A DNA stretch of 64,000 bases from Oscillatoria nigro-viridis PCC 7112 (lineage in GTDB: Bacteria; Cyanobacteriota; Cyanobacteriia; Cyanobacteriales; Microcoleaceae): positions 1,378,501-1,442,500 of the forward strand of contig NC_019729.1 of NCBI RefSeq assembly GCF_000317475.1, read 5' to 3'. Positions 43,782 through 53,900 of the stretch are shown here, piece by piece. The position numbers and the translations under genes were made by a program. How positions within the stretch are numbered: the first letter of the stretch is position 1; each line of letters opens with the position of its first letter. Below the pieces are notes generated by a model. The model was not told where the DNA came from and ran no database searches. It saw nothing but the letters and a program-made list of their open reading frames with translations.

Positions 43782-44528
43782 ATGAATGGCAAAGTATTAG
43801 AAATAGAAAACTTGACTGTGAGTTTTGATGGTTTTAAGGCCATCAACGGTTTAAATTTTAGTATGGATGCGGGCGAACTGCGAGTTATTATTGGCCCCAA
43901 TGGTGCGGGGAAAACAACTTTTCTCGATTCAATTACCGGGAAGGTGCAGCCGACAGAGGGCAGGGTGTTATTTAAGGGACAAAATTTACGCAAGTTGTCG
44001 GAAGATAGGATTTCTCGCTTGGGAATTGGCCGCAAGTTTCAGACGCCGCGAGTTTACTTAAATTTAACGCCGCGCGAAAATTTGGAATTGTCTTGCAGCC
44101 GCCATAAAAATGTTTTTTCGACTTTGTTCAAGCCTGCTTCTACTGCTGAAAAACGCACGGTTGCGGGTTTGTTAGAAACAATTGGTTTAGTTGCTAAAGC
44201 TGATATTTCGGCTGGTTTGCTTTCTCACGGGGAAAAGCAATGGTTGGAAATTGGAATGTTGGTGGCTCAATCTCCTGATTTGTTGTTGGTAGATGAACCT
44301 GTGGCGGGTTTGACGGATGAGGAAACGATGTTAACTGGAGAGTTGCTGATTTCGTTGGCCGAAAGTCATTCGGTGCTGGTAATTGAACACGATATGGAGT
44401 TTGTGCGGCAAATTGCGCGGCAGGTGACGGTGTTGCATCAGGGTGCGGTTTTGTGCGAGGGGACTATGGATGAGGTGCAAAATGACGATCGGGTAATTGA
44501 GGTATATTTGGGAAAACCTGACAGTTGA
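43782..44528 (+). CDS. urtD: Urea ABC transporter ATPase UrtD
   Basis: The 248-aa LivG-type ATPase has Walker A GPNGAGKTT (38-46), a Q-loop region, and the helical insert RKFQTPRVYLNLTPRENLELS. The signature is LSHGEKQWLEIGMLVAQ (UrtD-type SHGEKQ in place of SGGQQ). Walker B reads LLLVDEPVAGLTDEE, and the H-loop is VIEHDMEFVRQIA. The IGRKFQTP segment and SHGEKQWLE distinguish UrtD from amino-acid LivG. It works as a heterodimer with UrtE. Confidence 0.95.
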   Translation: MNGKVLEIENLTVSFDGFKAINGLNFSMDAGELRVIIGPNGAGKTTFLDSITGKVQPTEGRVLFKGQNLRKLSEDRISRLGIGRKFQTPRVYLNLTPRENLELSCSRHKNVFSTLFKPASTAEKRTVAGLLETIGLVAKADISAGLLSHGEKQWLEIGMLVAQSPDLLLVDEPVAGLTDEETMLTGELLISLAESHSVLVIEHDMEFVRQIARQVTVLHQGAVLCEGTMDEVQNDDRVIEVYLGKPDS

Positions 44529-44740
44529 CAGTTGACAGTTGACAGTTGACAGTTGACATATCATCTTTGGTAAATTAACCACAAGATTTGTAGGGGCGGG
44601 TTAACCAACAATCTTTCATCCTCACCGACAATCTACAGAAACCCGCCCCAGCGACCAAATTTGAGCGCGGGTAATTCAACGGACACGATGCCAATTACCA
44701 ATTACCAATTACCAATTACCAATTACCAATTATTAAATAT
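44529..44740. repeat. Spacer between urtD and urtE, three repeat types
   Basis: TTGACAG heptamers occur four to five times at 44522-44556. A short fold-back repeat spans 44591-44650 (TAGGGGCGGGTTAACCAA with AAACCCGCCCCA). ATTACCA/AATTACC units (44690-44725) run up to the urtE leader. No gene. Confidence 0.8.
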
Positions 44741-45439
44741 ATGCTGCAAGTCTCTAATTTGAATGTTTATTACGGCGAAAGTCACATTTTGCGCGATGTC
44801 GATTTAAGTGTCATGGCGGGGCAAATGGTTTGCTTGATCGGCCGCAATGGTGTGGGCAAAACTACTATGCTAAAAACGATTATGGGGTTGCTGCAACCGC
44901 GCAGTGGCACTATTGCTTTTGGCGGAGAATCTATTGCTTCTAAGTTGACTCACCAGCGGGCTAGATTGGGAATTGGTTATGTGCCTCAAGGGCGTGAAAT
45001 TATTCCCCGTTTGACGGTGAAAGAAAATTTATTGTTAGGTTTGGAAGCGAAACCAACCAAAATCAAAAATCCTGAAGTTCCTGATGAAATTTTTGATTTA
45101 TTTCCTGTTTTGAAAACTATGCTCGATCGCCTGGGAGGTGATTTGAGCGGGGGACAGCAGCAGCAGTTAGCTATTGCTAGGGCTTTGATGGGTGAGCCGC
45201 AGTTGCTGGTTTTGGATGAGCCTACGGAGGGGATTCAACCGTCGATTATTTTAGATATTGAAGCTGCGGTGCGCCGCGTGGTTGCGACTAGGGGAATTTC
45301 TGTTTTGTTGGTGGAGCAACATTTGCATTTTGTGCGGCAAGCTGACTGGTATTATGCTATGCAAAAAGGCGGGATTGTGGCTTCTGGAAGCACTAGCGAG
45401 TTAAGTGATGAGGTGATTCAGAGGTTTTTGGCTGTTTGA
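44741..45439 (+). CDS. urtE: Urea ABC transporter ATPase UrtE
   Basis: The 232-aa LivF-type ATPase has Walker A GRNGVGKTT (34-42), GIGYVPQGREIIPRLTVKENLLLG, signature LSGGQQQQLAIARAL, Walker B LLVLDEPTEGIQPS and H-loop LLVEQHLHFVRQA. The start LQVSNLNVYYGESHILRDV fits UrtE. It ends the urt operon. A broken toxin-antitoxin locus on the opposite strand follows. Confidence 0.95.
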   Translation: MLQVSNLNVYYGESHILRDVDLSVMAGQMVCLIGRNGVGKTTMLKTIMGLLQPRSGTIAFGGESIASKLTHQRARLGIGYVPQGREIIPRLTVKENLLLGLEAKPTKIKNPEVPDEIFDLFPVLKTMLDRLGGDLSGGQQQQLAIARALMGEPQLLVLDEPTEGIQPSIILDIEAAVRRVVATRGISVLLVEQHLHFVRQADWYYAMQKGGIVASGSTSELSDEVIQRFLAV

Positions 45440-45532
45440 ATAGAATTGAAGGAAGGCACGACACGGATTTTGACGATGACAGCGAGCGCCTCAAAGAGCA
45501 AGAAGGGCAAACGTTTAGATTTGAAAAATGGC

Positions 45533-45888
45533 TTATTCGTCTGGGTTCGCTTGGTATTCTGCGATCGCAGTTTGGATTTCCTCGGCGGAGACATTTGCTT
45601 GTTCTGATTTCGAGTAAATCAGGTGTAAAACAACTTGAGTCGGTGATTCAACTTGATAAATCAAGCGATAACCGCCGCTCTTACCAACTCGGGCATCACT
45701 GTTTTTAGCCCGGACTTTGTAAACGGTGTATTGAGTCCCTGTAATCTGGTTTCCTATGAAGTTTCCTTGGATAAGCTCATCAAGGACTGGCTGAATATCG
45801 GTTTGATTTGGCGATACTTTTTAGCGAGTCCTTTGAGGCGACTTTTGAAGAGTACCGTGAATTTGACTTGGACTGACATATCAGACAT
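45533..45888 (-). pseudogene. RelE/ParE-like toxin, frameshifted
   Basis: The frame from the ATG at 45888 (or 45879) reads MSVQVKFTVLFKSRLKGLAKKYRQIKP and then runs out of frame into a stop. Skipping one base at that point restores a full toxin in another frame: DIQPVLDELIQGNFIGNQITG, VYKVRAKNSDARVGKSGGYR, LIYQVESPTQVVLHLIYSKSE, ending AEYQANPDE and TAA at 45533-45535. The order of elements and the K..R..G..R..Y pattern fit RelE/ParE ribonuclease or gyrase toxins. A one-base deletion near 45797 explains it. It overlaps the antitoxin stop (ATGTCTGA), the usual coupling. Expected to be inactive. Confidence 0.82.
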
Positions 45889-46135
45889 TGATACCGTCCC
45901 AGAGTTCCGATACGGGAAAGGTTTGTCCCGCTTTGGCTTGGTGGAGGGAGGCTTTGAGATCGGCGAGGATTCGATCGTTGGAGTCGGTATCTGAGTCAAA
46001 ATCTGAGTCGAAGTCTGGGGCGATCGCCGATTGTGTCCGACTGGTCAAAAATTCCAGAAATGCCAGCGTTTGCTCTAAAAGTGGCTCAGGAGTCCGTTCG
46101 ATCGCTTCGAGAAGGCGTTGTTTAATCGGCGACAT
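45881..46135 (-). CDS. Antitoxin of a RelE/ParE-like toxin-antitoxin pair
   Basis: The protein is 84 aa from the ATG at 46135, which has GAGGTAG upstream; a longer frame to 46219 is unlikely. The N-terminal half (SPIKQRLLEAIERTPEPLLEQTLAFLEFL) resembles cyanobacterial DUF2281-like antitoxins. An acidic Asp/Ser linker (DFDSDFDSDTDSNDR) follows, and then a C-terminal toxin-binding tail ending VSELWDGINV (L-W-D-G-I is common in such antitoxins). Intact, while its toxin partner is frameshifted, so the locus is probably decaying. Confidence 0.65.
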   Translation of the reverse strand: MSPIKQRLLEAIERTPEPLLEQTLAFLEFLTSRTQSAIAPDFDSDFDSDTDSNDRILADLKASLHQAKAGQTFPVSELWDGINV

Positions 46136-46151
46136 AAGACTACCTCTATTA

Positions 46152-46874
46152 TTAATTATTTTTTCTGCCGTCGGGCATTGTGGTGCCGGCCATACTTGCT
46201 CGATCGATACTAGCGCCATCTATATTAGCATTGCGGAGGTTGGCATCGGAAAGATTGGCATCTCTCAAGTCGGAAAATCGCAAGTCTGCACCGTCTAGAT
46301 TTGTCTTTGTCAAGTTAGCTTTTCTGAGGTTAGCGTTGCTGATTCTCGCTCCAACTAATTCTGCTCCGCTTAAGTTTGTGCGAGCTAGATTGGTGTTGAC
46401 AAAATCTGAGATCTCGAACCGACTACCGCTGAGGTTGGCATCTGATAAATCTGCTCCTGTAAGGATGGGGTTTTTTAAGTTAATGTTAACTAATTTTACG
46501 GCTCGGAGGTCGCAGCGGGAGCAGCTTTGAGTTAGCAGCAGCGTTTCGACGTTGGCGTTGATTTGGTCGATTTGTTGCTGGGAGAAATTTTCGGCAAATT
46601 CTGGGGAGACGTAGCCGAGCTTTTTGGGGTCGTTTGCTTTTGGTTGGGGTGTTTGTATTGGGGGTGTTTGGATTTGTTGGGGTGTTGGGATTGGTTGGGG
46701 TGTTTGTGGTTGGGGTGTTGGGATTGGTTGGGGTGTTGGGATTGGTTGGGGTGTTGGGATTGGTTGGGGTGTTTCTATTTGCCCGATCGCACTTAGTTGC
46801 AGCCCCACCTTCGGCAGTTCGAGAGTTGCTGCAAAAATTAGTAGGGCGATCGACATGATTGTGAGTTTTTTCAT
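46152..46874 (-). CDS. Secreted or anchored pentapeptide-repeat protein with Pro-rich linker
   Basis: The protein is 240 aa from the ATG at 46874. A signal peptide is likely (MKKLTIMSIALLIFAATLELP). Residues ~33-80 are (PQPIPT)n-type repeats, produced by a GGTTGGGGTGTTGGGATT-like tandem DNA repeat. A central segment PKKLGYVSPEFAENFSQQQIDQINANVETLLLTQSCSRCDL contains a CxxC. The rest is about 20 pentapeptide units of A(D/N)LxX type (ADLSDANLSGSRF, TNLARTNLSGAELVGARISNANL), forming a right-handed beta helix. It is downstream of the taxis genes on the same strand; relation to taxis is unknown. Confidence 0.82.
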   Translation of the reverse strand: MKKLTIMSIALLIFAATLELPKVGLQLSAIGQIETPQPIPTPQPIPTPQPIPTPQPQTPQPIPTPQQIQTPPIQTPQPKANDPKKLGYVSPEFAENFSQQQIDQINANVETLLLTQSCSRCDLRAVKLVNINLKNPILTGADLSDANLSGSRFEISDFVNTNLARTNLSGAELVGARISNANLRKANLTKTNLDGADLRFSDLRDANLSDANLRNANIDGASIDRASMAGTTMPDGRKNN

Positions 46875-46940
46875 AAATCTATAACTTTTTGTTTGCAAAA
46901 ATACCATTTATAGGGTATAATACCTCGAAAAGTAAACAGC

Positions 46941-47417
46941 CTACATTTCGCTAAATAAATCAAAATTTAGATAAAAAACTTCGGAACCATCAGGTGCGCG
47001 AATTAACTTTTCTATTACCGGAGGCAGTTGCTGTTGACGGTACAATTCGGGAATCTCGCAGAAGCTTTCTTCGGTAATTTCCAAAATTTTTGGCATATCA
47101 GGAAGGGGAATCCCCAACCGATCGCTTTTATTTAAGGTACAAATAATCAGGTATTTGCACTCAGCAATGCTCGGGCTCCTGGGAAATATTTTGGATAAAT
47201 TAATTATGGTAATCAGTTCTTCTTGATGCCGCAGTAAACTATTACCGTTAGGTAAAAGGCCGTAGACATTAAAGTTTTTAACAATGCGTTCCACTCGTTC
47301 AATAGGAACAGCATAGTAAATTTTTCCTAGTTCAAAGGAAACAATTTTTTTAGGGGCAATTCTAACAGTGACTTGTTTCTTGCTCCGAAAGCGGCGATTG
47401 TAATTGGCGTGAGTCAT
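46941..47417 (-). CDS. CheW-domain protein
   Basis: The 158-aa protein has a basic N-terminus (HANYNRRFRSKKQ) followed by a CheW fold: IVSFELGKIYYAVPIERVERIVKNFNVYGLLPNGNSLLRHQEELITIINLSKIF, then RLGIPLPDMPKILEITEESFCEIP. CheW adaptors couple receptors to CheA. It is more divergent than the CheW at 56809 and lies just downstream of CheA on the same strand, so it may be a second adaptor for this signalling complex. Confidence 0.75.
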   Translation of the reverse strand: MTHANYNRRFRSKKQVTVRIAPKKIVSFELGKIYYAVPIERVERIVKNFNVYGLLPNGNSLLRHQEELITIINLSKIFPRSPSIAECKYLIICTLNKSDRLGIPLPDMPKILEITEESFCEIPELYRQQQLPPVIEKLIRAPDGSEVFYLNFDLFSEM

Positions 47418-47800
47418 GCGATTTTAGATTTTAGATTTTAGATTTTAGATTGAAGATTGATAGATTGATAGATTGAAGATTGTTGGATTTGAGATTTGAG
47501 ATTGAAGATTGAAGATTGTTGGATTTGAGATTTGAGATTGAAGATTGAAGATTATTGGATTTGAGATTGAAGATTGATAGATTGAAGATTCTTGATTGGA
47601 TTTGAGATTTGAGATAGAAGATTGATAGAAGATTATTGAATTTGAGATTTGAGCTTTGAGATTATTAGATTTTAGATTATGGGATTTTAGCAGGTAATTC
47701 GGCTGCGTAGCTTCCCAATATTATTCGGTGGTGCAATTATTTTTGGCATAATTTTTGTTTGAGATTAGGGATTATTTGATGGGAAATTTGAGATTTTGGA
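47418..47800. repeat. Degenerate GATTTGAGATTGAAGATT repeat tract
   Basis: TTTAGAT heptamers (47420-47450) grade into about 20 mixed GATTGAAGATT, GGATTTGAGATTT and GATTGATAGATT units reaching ~47690. The tract is purine-rich on the plus strand and contains no gene. It lies downstream of the CheA gene. Confidence 0.85.
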
Positions 47801-50611
47801 TTAAATTCTTGAGTGGTGGATTAATTTTGGGATAGCTTGTAAAAGTTGGGCTTCGCTGTAAGGTTTGGTGAAGTATTTATTTGCGCCTAATTCCATTGCC
47901 ATTTGCCGATGTTTTTCCCCGCTACGGGATGTTAGCATGGCTACGGGAATCTTAGCAAACCGCTCGGTCGATCTGATCGATCGCAACAATTCAAATCCAT
48001 CCATCCGGGGCATTTCAATATCCACGATCGCCAAACTGCAATCAAGACCATTTTGCAACTTTTCCAGGGCATCCAGCCCGTCTTTAGCCTGTACCACCCG
48101 GTAGCGAGCACGGGTCAGCGTCAGAGACAGCAACTGGCGAATTGTATAGGAATCATCCACTACCAAAATCTGCGGTGACTTACTAGAACTCGGCGGTATC
48201 TCATGCACTTTACCGGAGACAGCGGCGATCGAACTATTTACCACAGGTTGGCCCACCAAATCGTCCACATCCAGAATATTCACCACGCGCCCGTCCCCCA
48301 AAATCGTAGTCCCCAAAACGCCGCGAGGCTTGGATAGAGGCGGTGGCAAAGGTTTAACCACAATTTCCTGCTGACCGATCAGCCGTTCCACTGCCACCGC
48401 CAGCATTCCTTCGGTAGAAGCCAAAACCAGGACGGGAATTTCCTCTTGGGTCAAAGGGTCAGGAGACGGGGCATCCGGCGGGAGGACGCTGTATTCGAGC
48501 AAATCTTGCATCCTCACCAAACGAATAAATTCCTCCCGCCACCACAGCATCGGCTGATTGCCGGCAATGTGAACTTCCGAGGCTTTAATGTGCAGAATTT
48601 CCTCGACTGCATCCAGCGGCACCGCTATTTTATTGTGATCGGTCTTCACCATCAAAGCATCAGTAATCGACAGCAGCAGTGGCAGTTTGATAATAAAACT
48701 CGTACCTTTTCCGAGGCGAGAGTCTACCTTCACAGTCCCCCGCACAGTCCGCAAATTTGTTCGCACCACGTCGAGCCCGACTCCCCGCCCCGAAAGGTCG
48801 CTGACCCCTTCTGTAGTGCTGAAACCCGGCCAAAACAGAAAATCGTAGAGTTCGGCAATGGAAAATTCTTGAGCTTGTTCCTCCGTAGCCAAACCCTTTG
48901 TGACAATTTTACGGCGAATCATTTCCGGGTCAATTCCTTTGCCGTCATCGGCGACAGTAATAATAGTTTGGCCGCCTTGGTGGCGGGCTTCTATTTCTAT
49001 TTGACCGCTGGCCGGCTTGCCGCTTGCTTTCCGAACTTCAGGCATTTCGATGCCGTGGTCGAAAGCGTTTCTCACTAAGTGTATTAAGGGGTCGCGCAAA
49101 GCGTCGAGCAAACTTTCGTCAATTTTGGTATCTCTTCCCACTAGCAGCAGGTTGACCTCCTTATCGTATGTGAGGCACATCTCCCGCAGCGCTCTGGGCA
49201 AGTGATCGACGGCGCGACTGAAACTCACGACTCGCAACTGCATGACGCGGCTGCGTAGTTGTTCGGTAATGCGGCGCAGTTGGTCGGTACTGCGCTCGAA
49301 TTTCATGGCTAAGGTGTCTAATTTGGTGGCGGATTGAGAAATTGCTTGGGCAGTTTCGATGACTTCTGCGGCTGTCGAGTGGAACTCTGTATAACGATCC
49401 ATCTCTAAGATATCGAAGTGAGCATGAACCGGAGAGGATTTGCCGCTAGCAATCATTGGGGATTCTGTTTCTGCTGCTGCAAGTTTTCTCAATCCAGAGT
49501 TCCCGTTTCCCCCTCTCCAGTCTGCAAAGCTCAGTCTGTCGTATTCTTCTCGCAACTGACCGCCAAATTGGCTCAAATCTACGATATTGCGGCGGATGCG
49601 CTTTACTTCGTCGCGCAGTTCGGATTCTTGAAGTTCTAAATTTGTACGGTTGATGACTAATTCCCCGACTAGATTCACCAATTCAGTTAAGCGTTCTAAG
49701 TCTACCCGGATTGTCGGCCTTTGCGGGTTGGGGACTGGGAGAGTCGAGGAGGGGGGGACAGTCGGGGAGGGGGAGATTTCGGGGGGAGTGGGAGTGGGGG
49801 AGAGTGGGAGAGTGGGAGTGGGGGAGATTTCGGGGATGTCGATCGCCCTTCCTTCCAATATTTGTTGGCGTGCGGTTTGCAAGTTTTGGGCGATCGCCCA
49901 ACCGTCGGATTGCAACCGTTGTAAAGTCAAGTCTGGAGAGTCAATCAAATCTCTCAGGGCTGCGGCGACTTTCCCAAAATCCGGCAATTGCAGCATTCCA
50001 GCCAAACCCGATAGTTGGTAGTAAACCTGGTTGAGGGCGGTGACGCTTTGTGCCAAATCTGCCTCGGAAGCTTGAGAAAGCTCGGTTTCTAGGCGATTGA
50101 AGAGTGCCGGCACTTGGTGTTCAAAAATCAGTTTCAGGGTTTCCGGGGCAGCAGATTGGCTGACTGCGGGGACTGACGGCTGTTCTGACTTGCCGTACTT
50201 GGCCTGGAACTGGGCGAAAATTTGGGCGATCGCCTCCAAGTTTTCGGTTTGATCGGGAGTTGTGACATCGGAGTGTTGAACTGATTCGATCGTAATCTTT
50301 TTGAGAGCATCCACCCCCTGCAGCAAAACACTCACAGTAGTCGGTTCCAGAGCCGACAAGTCTGTGCGATCGCGCAAAATGACAAAACAGTCCTCCAGCC
50401 TGTGAGCCGCCGCCGATACGTTTTGAAAGCCCAACATCGAACCCGCACCTTTAATCGAGTGAGCCGCCCGAAACATTTCTTTAACTGCCGCTTGTCGCTC
50501 TTTCAAACCCGCAGCTTCCATCGCCAGCAGATTCGTCTCCATTGACTGGAGAAACTCTTCGCATTCTGCGGTGAAAGCATCTATTAATTCGTTTAAATCG
50601 TCATCATTCAT
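47801..50611 (-). CDS. Hybrid CheA histidine kinase / response regulator
   Basis: This 936-aa protein has an N-terminal Hpt domain with His51 in FRAAHSIKGAGSMLG. A second, degenerate helical region (~160-255) is followed by a Pro-rich linker (~265-300, EISPTPTLPLSPTPTPPE). The dimerisation, HATPase and CheW domains include LRDPLIHLVRNAFDHGIE (N box), FWPGFSTTEGVSDLSGRGVGLDVV (F/G boxes) and KLPLLLSITDALMV. The C-terminal receiver (about 812-936) has LVVDDSYTIRQLL, LAIVDIEMPRMDGFELL and the KPYSEAQL end. Hpt-HATPase-CheW-REC is the architecture of PilL/HmpE/TaxAY3-type taxis kinases in cyanobacteria. In frame with the MCP upstream (314-bp gap). Confidence 0.93.
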   Translation of the reverse strand: MNDDDLNELIDAFTAECEEFLQSMETNLLAMEAAGLKERQAAVKEMFRAAHSIKGAGSMLGFQNVSAAAHRLEDCFVILRDRTDLSALEPTTVSVLLQGVDALKKITIESVQHSDVTTPDQTENLEAIAQIFAQFQAKYGKSEQPSVPAVSQSAAPETLKLIFEHQVPALFNRLETELSQASEADLAQSVTALNQVYYQLSGLAGMLQLPDFGKVAAALRDLIDSPDLTLQRLQSDGWAIAQNLQTARQQILEGRAIDIPEISPTPTLPLSPTPTPPEISPSPTVPPSSTLPVPNPQRPTIRVDLERLTELVNLVGELVINRTNLELQESELRDEVKRIRRNIVDLSQFGGQLREEYDRLSFADWRGGNGNSGLRKLAAAETESPMIASGKSSPVHAHFDILEMDRYTEFHSTAAEVIETAQAISQSATKLDTLAMKFERSTDQLRRITEQLRSRVMQLRVVSFSRAVDHLPRALREMCLTYDKEVNLLLVGRDTKIDESLLDALRDPLIHLVRNAFDHGIEMPEVRKASGKPASGQIEIEARHQGGQTIITVADDGKGIDPEMIRRKIVTKGLATEEQAQEFSIAELYDFLFWPGFSTTEGVSDLSGRGVGLDVVRTNLRTVRGTVKVDSRLGKGTSFIIKLPLLLSITDALMVKTDHNKIAVPLDAVEEILHIKASEVHIAGNQPMLWWREEFIRLVRMQDLLEYSVLPPDAPSPDPLTQEEIPVLVLASTEGMLAVAVERLIGQQEIVVKPLPPPLSKPRGVLGTTILGDGRVVNILDVDDLVGQPVVNSSIAAVSGKVHEIPPSSSKSPQILVVDDSYTIRQLLSLTLTRARYRVVQAKDGLDALEKLQNGLDCSLAIVDIEMPRMDGFELLRSIRSTERFAKIPVAMLTSRSGEKHRQMAMELGANKYFTKPYSEAQLLQAIPKLIHHSRI

Positions 50612-50925
50612 ATTAAATTAGTCATTAGTTAGCAGTCATTAGTCATTAGTCAGTTCTTAGATTATGTCCGGTTCATTTCAACCCGCACCACCCAAATAAT
50701 CTGGTGAAACCGGGTTTCTTCCTAGATTTATCGTACTCAACCCAAATTTTTCGGACCAACCCGGTTTCTTGCCCCAACGACAGAAATGCGATCGCACTTT
50801 TTGCGTTGGGAGGGGGCGGGTTTATGCAGATTGTCGGTAATAATTCAAGATTTTTGATGAACCAGCCCCTACGGAATTGTGGTATTTAACCGGATTTAAT
50901 ATGACCAATGACTAATGACTAATGA
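50612..50925. other. Intergenic between MCP and CheA genes
   Basis: Contains AACCGGGTTTCTT/AACCCGGTTTCTT copies (50705-50775), one short GGGGGCGGGTTTATGCAGAT...AACCAGCCCCTA fold-back (about 50810-50875) and ATTAGTCATTAGTCA/GACTAATGACTAATG runs at each end (50625-50650, 50905-50930). No gene. Confidence 0.6.
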
Positions 50926-53900
50926 CTAACTGCGGAAATTCGCCACCGACTTTTGCAATTGGCCCAGAGAACCAGACAGCTCGTCCAAAGATGCTTTGAC
51001 ATCCGCACCTTTTTGTGCGGTCGTATTAGCAATCTCGTTGACTTGCTGCATACTGTTAGCAATTCCCTCAGCCGAAACAGTTTGCTTGGCAGATGCGATA
51101 GTAATATTCTGCACCAAAGCATTCATTTCTCGACTAACTTCGATGATGGCATTGAGGTGAGTTTTAGCTTCGCTTGCCAGCTTAGTGCCTTCCACTACCT
51201 CCAGCGTCCCGGATTCCATTGCCTTCATCACGCGGCTGATTTCTTCTTGAATTGTACCGACAATTTCCGAGATTTCCTCCGTAGCGCCGGCGGATCTTTC
51301 TGCTAATTTCCGCACTTCTTCGGCAACAACTGCAAAGCCTAAACCTTGTTCGCCGGCTCGCGCCGCCTCAATAGTAGCATTCAGAGCTAATAAATTAGTT
51401 TGCGAAGCAAGTTGAGAAATCGAAGTCACAATTTTGCCAATTTGCTGCGAAGATTCGCCCAAACGCTTCATCATTTTCGAGGTAGAGGCGATCGTCAACC
51501 GGAGCCCGTTAATGCCTTCGACAGCTCGATCGACCGCCATACCCCCGACTTCAGCCGTTTGAGAAGACTGCTGGGCAACTGTTTCGGCGCGCACCGAAAC
51601 ATCTCGCACCTCGCGGATCGAATTCACAATCCGCTCGATTTCGCGCATGATGGCCGATATTTGTGCTGCTTGAATTTCCGCCTGTTGGGTGAGTTGACTG
51701 GTATTGTTAATTGACTCGCCCGTGGCAGATGTTACCTGTTCGGCTAAAGTTTGAATTCCCGTTACCACCTTCCGCAGAGAACCGATTAAGAAGTTGAAAG
51801 AGTCGGCGACAGCACCTAAAACGTCGTTAGTCACTTCCGCCCTGACTGTCAAGTCGCCTTGAGCCGCGCCTTTAATTTCTCCCAACAATTTAAGGACTTG
51901 CTGCGTCAGAGAATCAGCTTCAGCTTTGCGTTCTGCTGCCAATTTTTCCAGTCGTTCTTCTGCTTCTTTGCGCTCGGTGATGTCAAAGCGAATGGCGATA
52001 TATTTGACTATTGTGCCGCTGGTATCAAAGATGGGGGAGATCGTCGAATCTACCCAGTAAAACGAGCCATCTTTGCGTCGGTTTTTGATTTCCCCTTTCC
52101 ACACCAAACCGCGAGAAAGTGTCACCCACATTTCTTCAAAAAATGATTTAGGATGGTAGCCGGAATTGATGATGCGGTGGTTGCGGTGCAAAAGGTCTCC
52201 CATGCTGTAACCGGAGATTTCAATGAATCTGTCGTTGACGTAGGTAATCACGCCTTGGAGATCGGTTTCGCTGACGATCGCCGATTCGTCGAGAGCATTC
52301 TGCCGAGTTTTGAGTTCTTGCAGCAAGCGTTCCTGTGCCTCGGCCAACTGCTGCATTCGCTGCTGGGATGCTCTTTGTTCGGTGACGTTGCGGCAAACGA
52401 CTACGCCGCCTTTGAGCGCCCCGGTTTCGTCTTTGAGCGGCCGGCCGTTAATTTTCACCCACAGGCCCTCTGGCTTGCCTGCGTGGCGGGTAAACAGCTC
52501 TACTTCGTCAAAGGCTTCTCCTCGAACCGTGCGCGCTAAAGGTATTTCGGCTGGGGGGTAGGGAGTTACGGTATCGGGCAAGAATAAACCGTATCTTGCT
52601 GACCATTCGTTGAGAAGACCATCTGTCGCACCCATGCCAAAGATATCTTCGGCGGCGGGGTTGAACAAAAGAAAATTGCCTTTTTCGTCGGCAGCAATTA
52701 TGCCGTCGCCAATGCTGTCTATTAGCAGTTGCAAGAGATTGGTTTGCTGGCGAAATTGGTCTTCGGAACTGGCTAATTGGGCTGTTGTTTTTTCCAGTTG
52801 CACCATCGCCTGTTTGGTTTCAGTAACGTCGCGAGCGACTGCATACATGAGCTTTTGTTCGGCTTCAGGTCGCACTTTCCACGACAGCCACTTGTAGGAA
52901 CCGTCTTTGCACCGATACCGATTTTCAAAGAACTGTACTTCGGCGCCATCGTATACTTTTCCCGCTTCGGCTGTGGTTTCTTCGCGATCGTCTGGATGGA
53001 CGAAATTGATAAAAGGTTGGTTTTCGACTTCTTCTAGGGTGTAGCCGAGGGTTGTTCCCCAAGCGGGATTGAGGCGCTTGAATTTCCCTTCAAAATCTAC
53101 AATACAAACCAAGTCTAGGGAAAGGGTAAAAAATCGATCGAGCTCTTCTTCTGCTTTTTTGCGATCGGTAATTTCGATCGCCACACCGCCGACACCGATT
53201 GGTTTGCCGTCAGATCCGGGCAAAGGAAAGTATGACGCCAGCCAATCTCGCACGACGCCCGGTTTGTTGACGGTTGTGCCCGACACCTCAACGTTTAAAA
53301 ACGGTTGGTTGGTGGCGAGAATCTGCTGCAACATCGGCTGTAGGGTATCGACCATTTCGGGTATAACTTCTCTCACCGTCTTGCCGAGGTGTTCGGCAAC
53401 TGAGACGCCGGTGGTTTCCGCTAATTTCTCGTTAACTTGGACGAAGCGCAACTGCTCGTCAAAAATAAACATTGAGGCCGGGGCGGCTGTGAAAAATGCG
53501 TCAAAGCGGGTTTGACGCAAAACTAATTCTCGTTCTAGGGCTTTGCGATCGCTGATGTCGCGAGCTTCTGGAATCAGCAGCACGACTTTGCCGCTGTCGT
53601 CTACGATCGGCTTGAGGGAGAAGTCCACAGTTATCACAGCACCCCCAGCAACGAGCACGTCGGCTTCGTAGCGGACTACCTCGCCGGCGGCGGCTTTTGC
53701 GAGCGCAGCTTGAACTTTTTGCTTGGCTTCTGGGGAAATTTGCCACCACAAATTATCTACAAACTGCGTGCCTAGGAAGTCTTCTCGCTCCAGTCCGGCG
53801 ACGGCGAGGGCTGTTTGGTTGACTTCCAAAACGGTTCCGTCCGGTTTGAGCAGACCTATTAATTGGAACGATTGGTCGAAAATGGCTCGGAACAGTCTTT

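Noticed and set aside
45436-45708. Open frames on the plus strand after urtE
   Set aside because: They are antisense to the frameshifted toxin gene, whose product is recognisable.
46563-46884. Gly/Trp/Val-rich open frames on the plus strand
   Set aside because: They are the antisense of the Pro-rich repeat of the pentapeptide protein in three frames.
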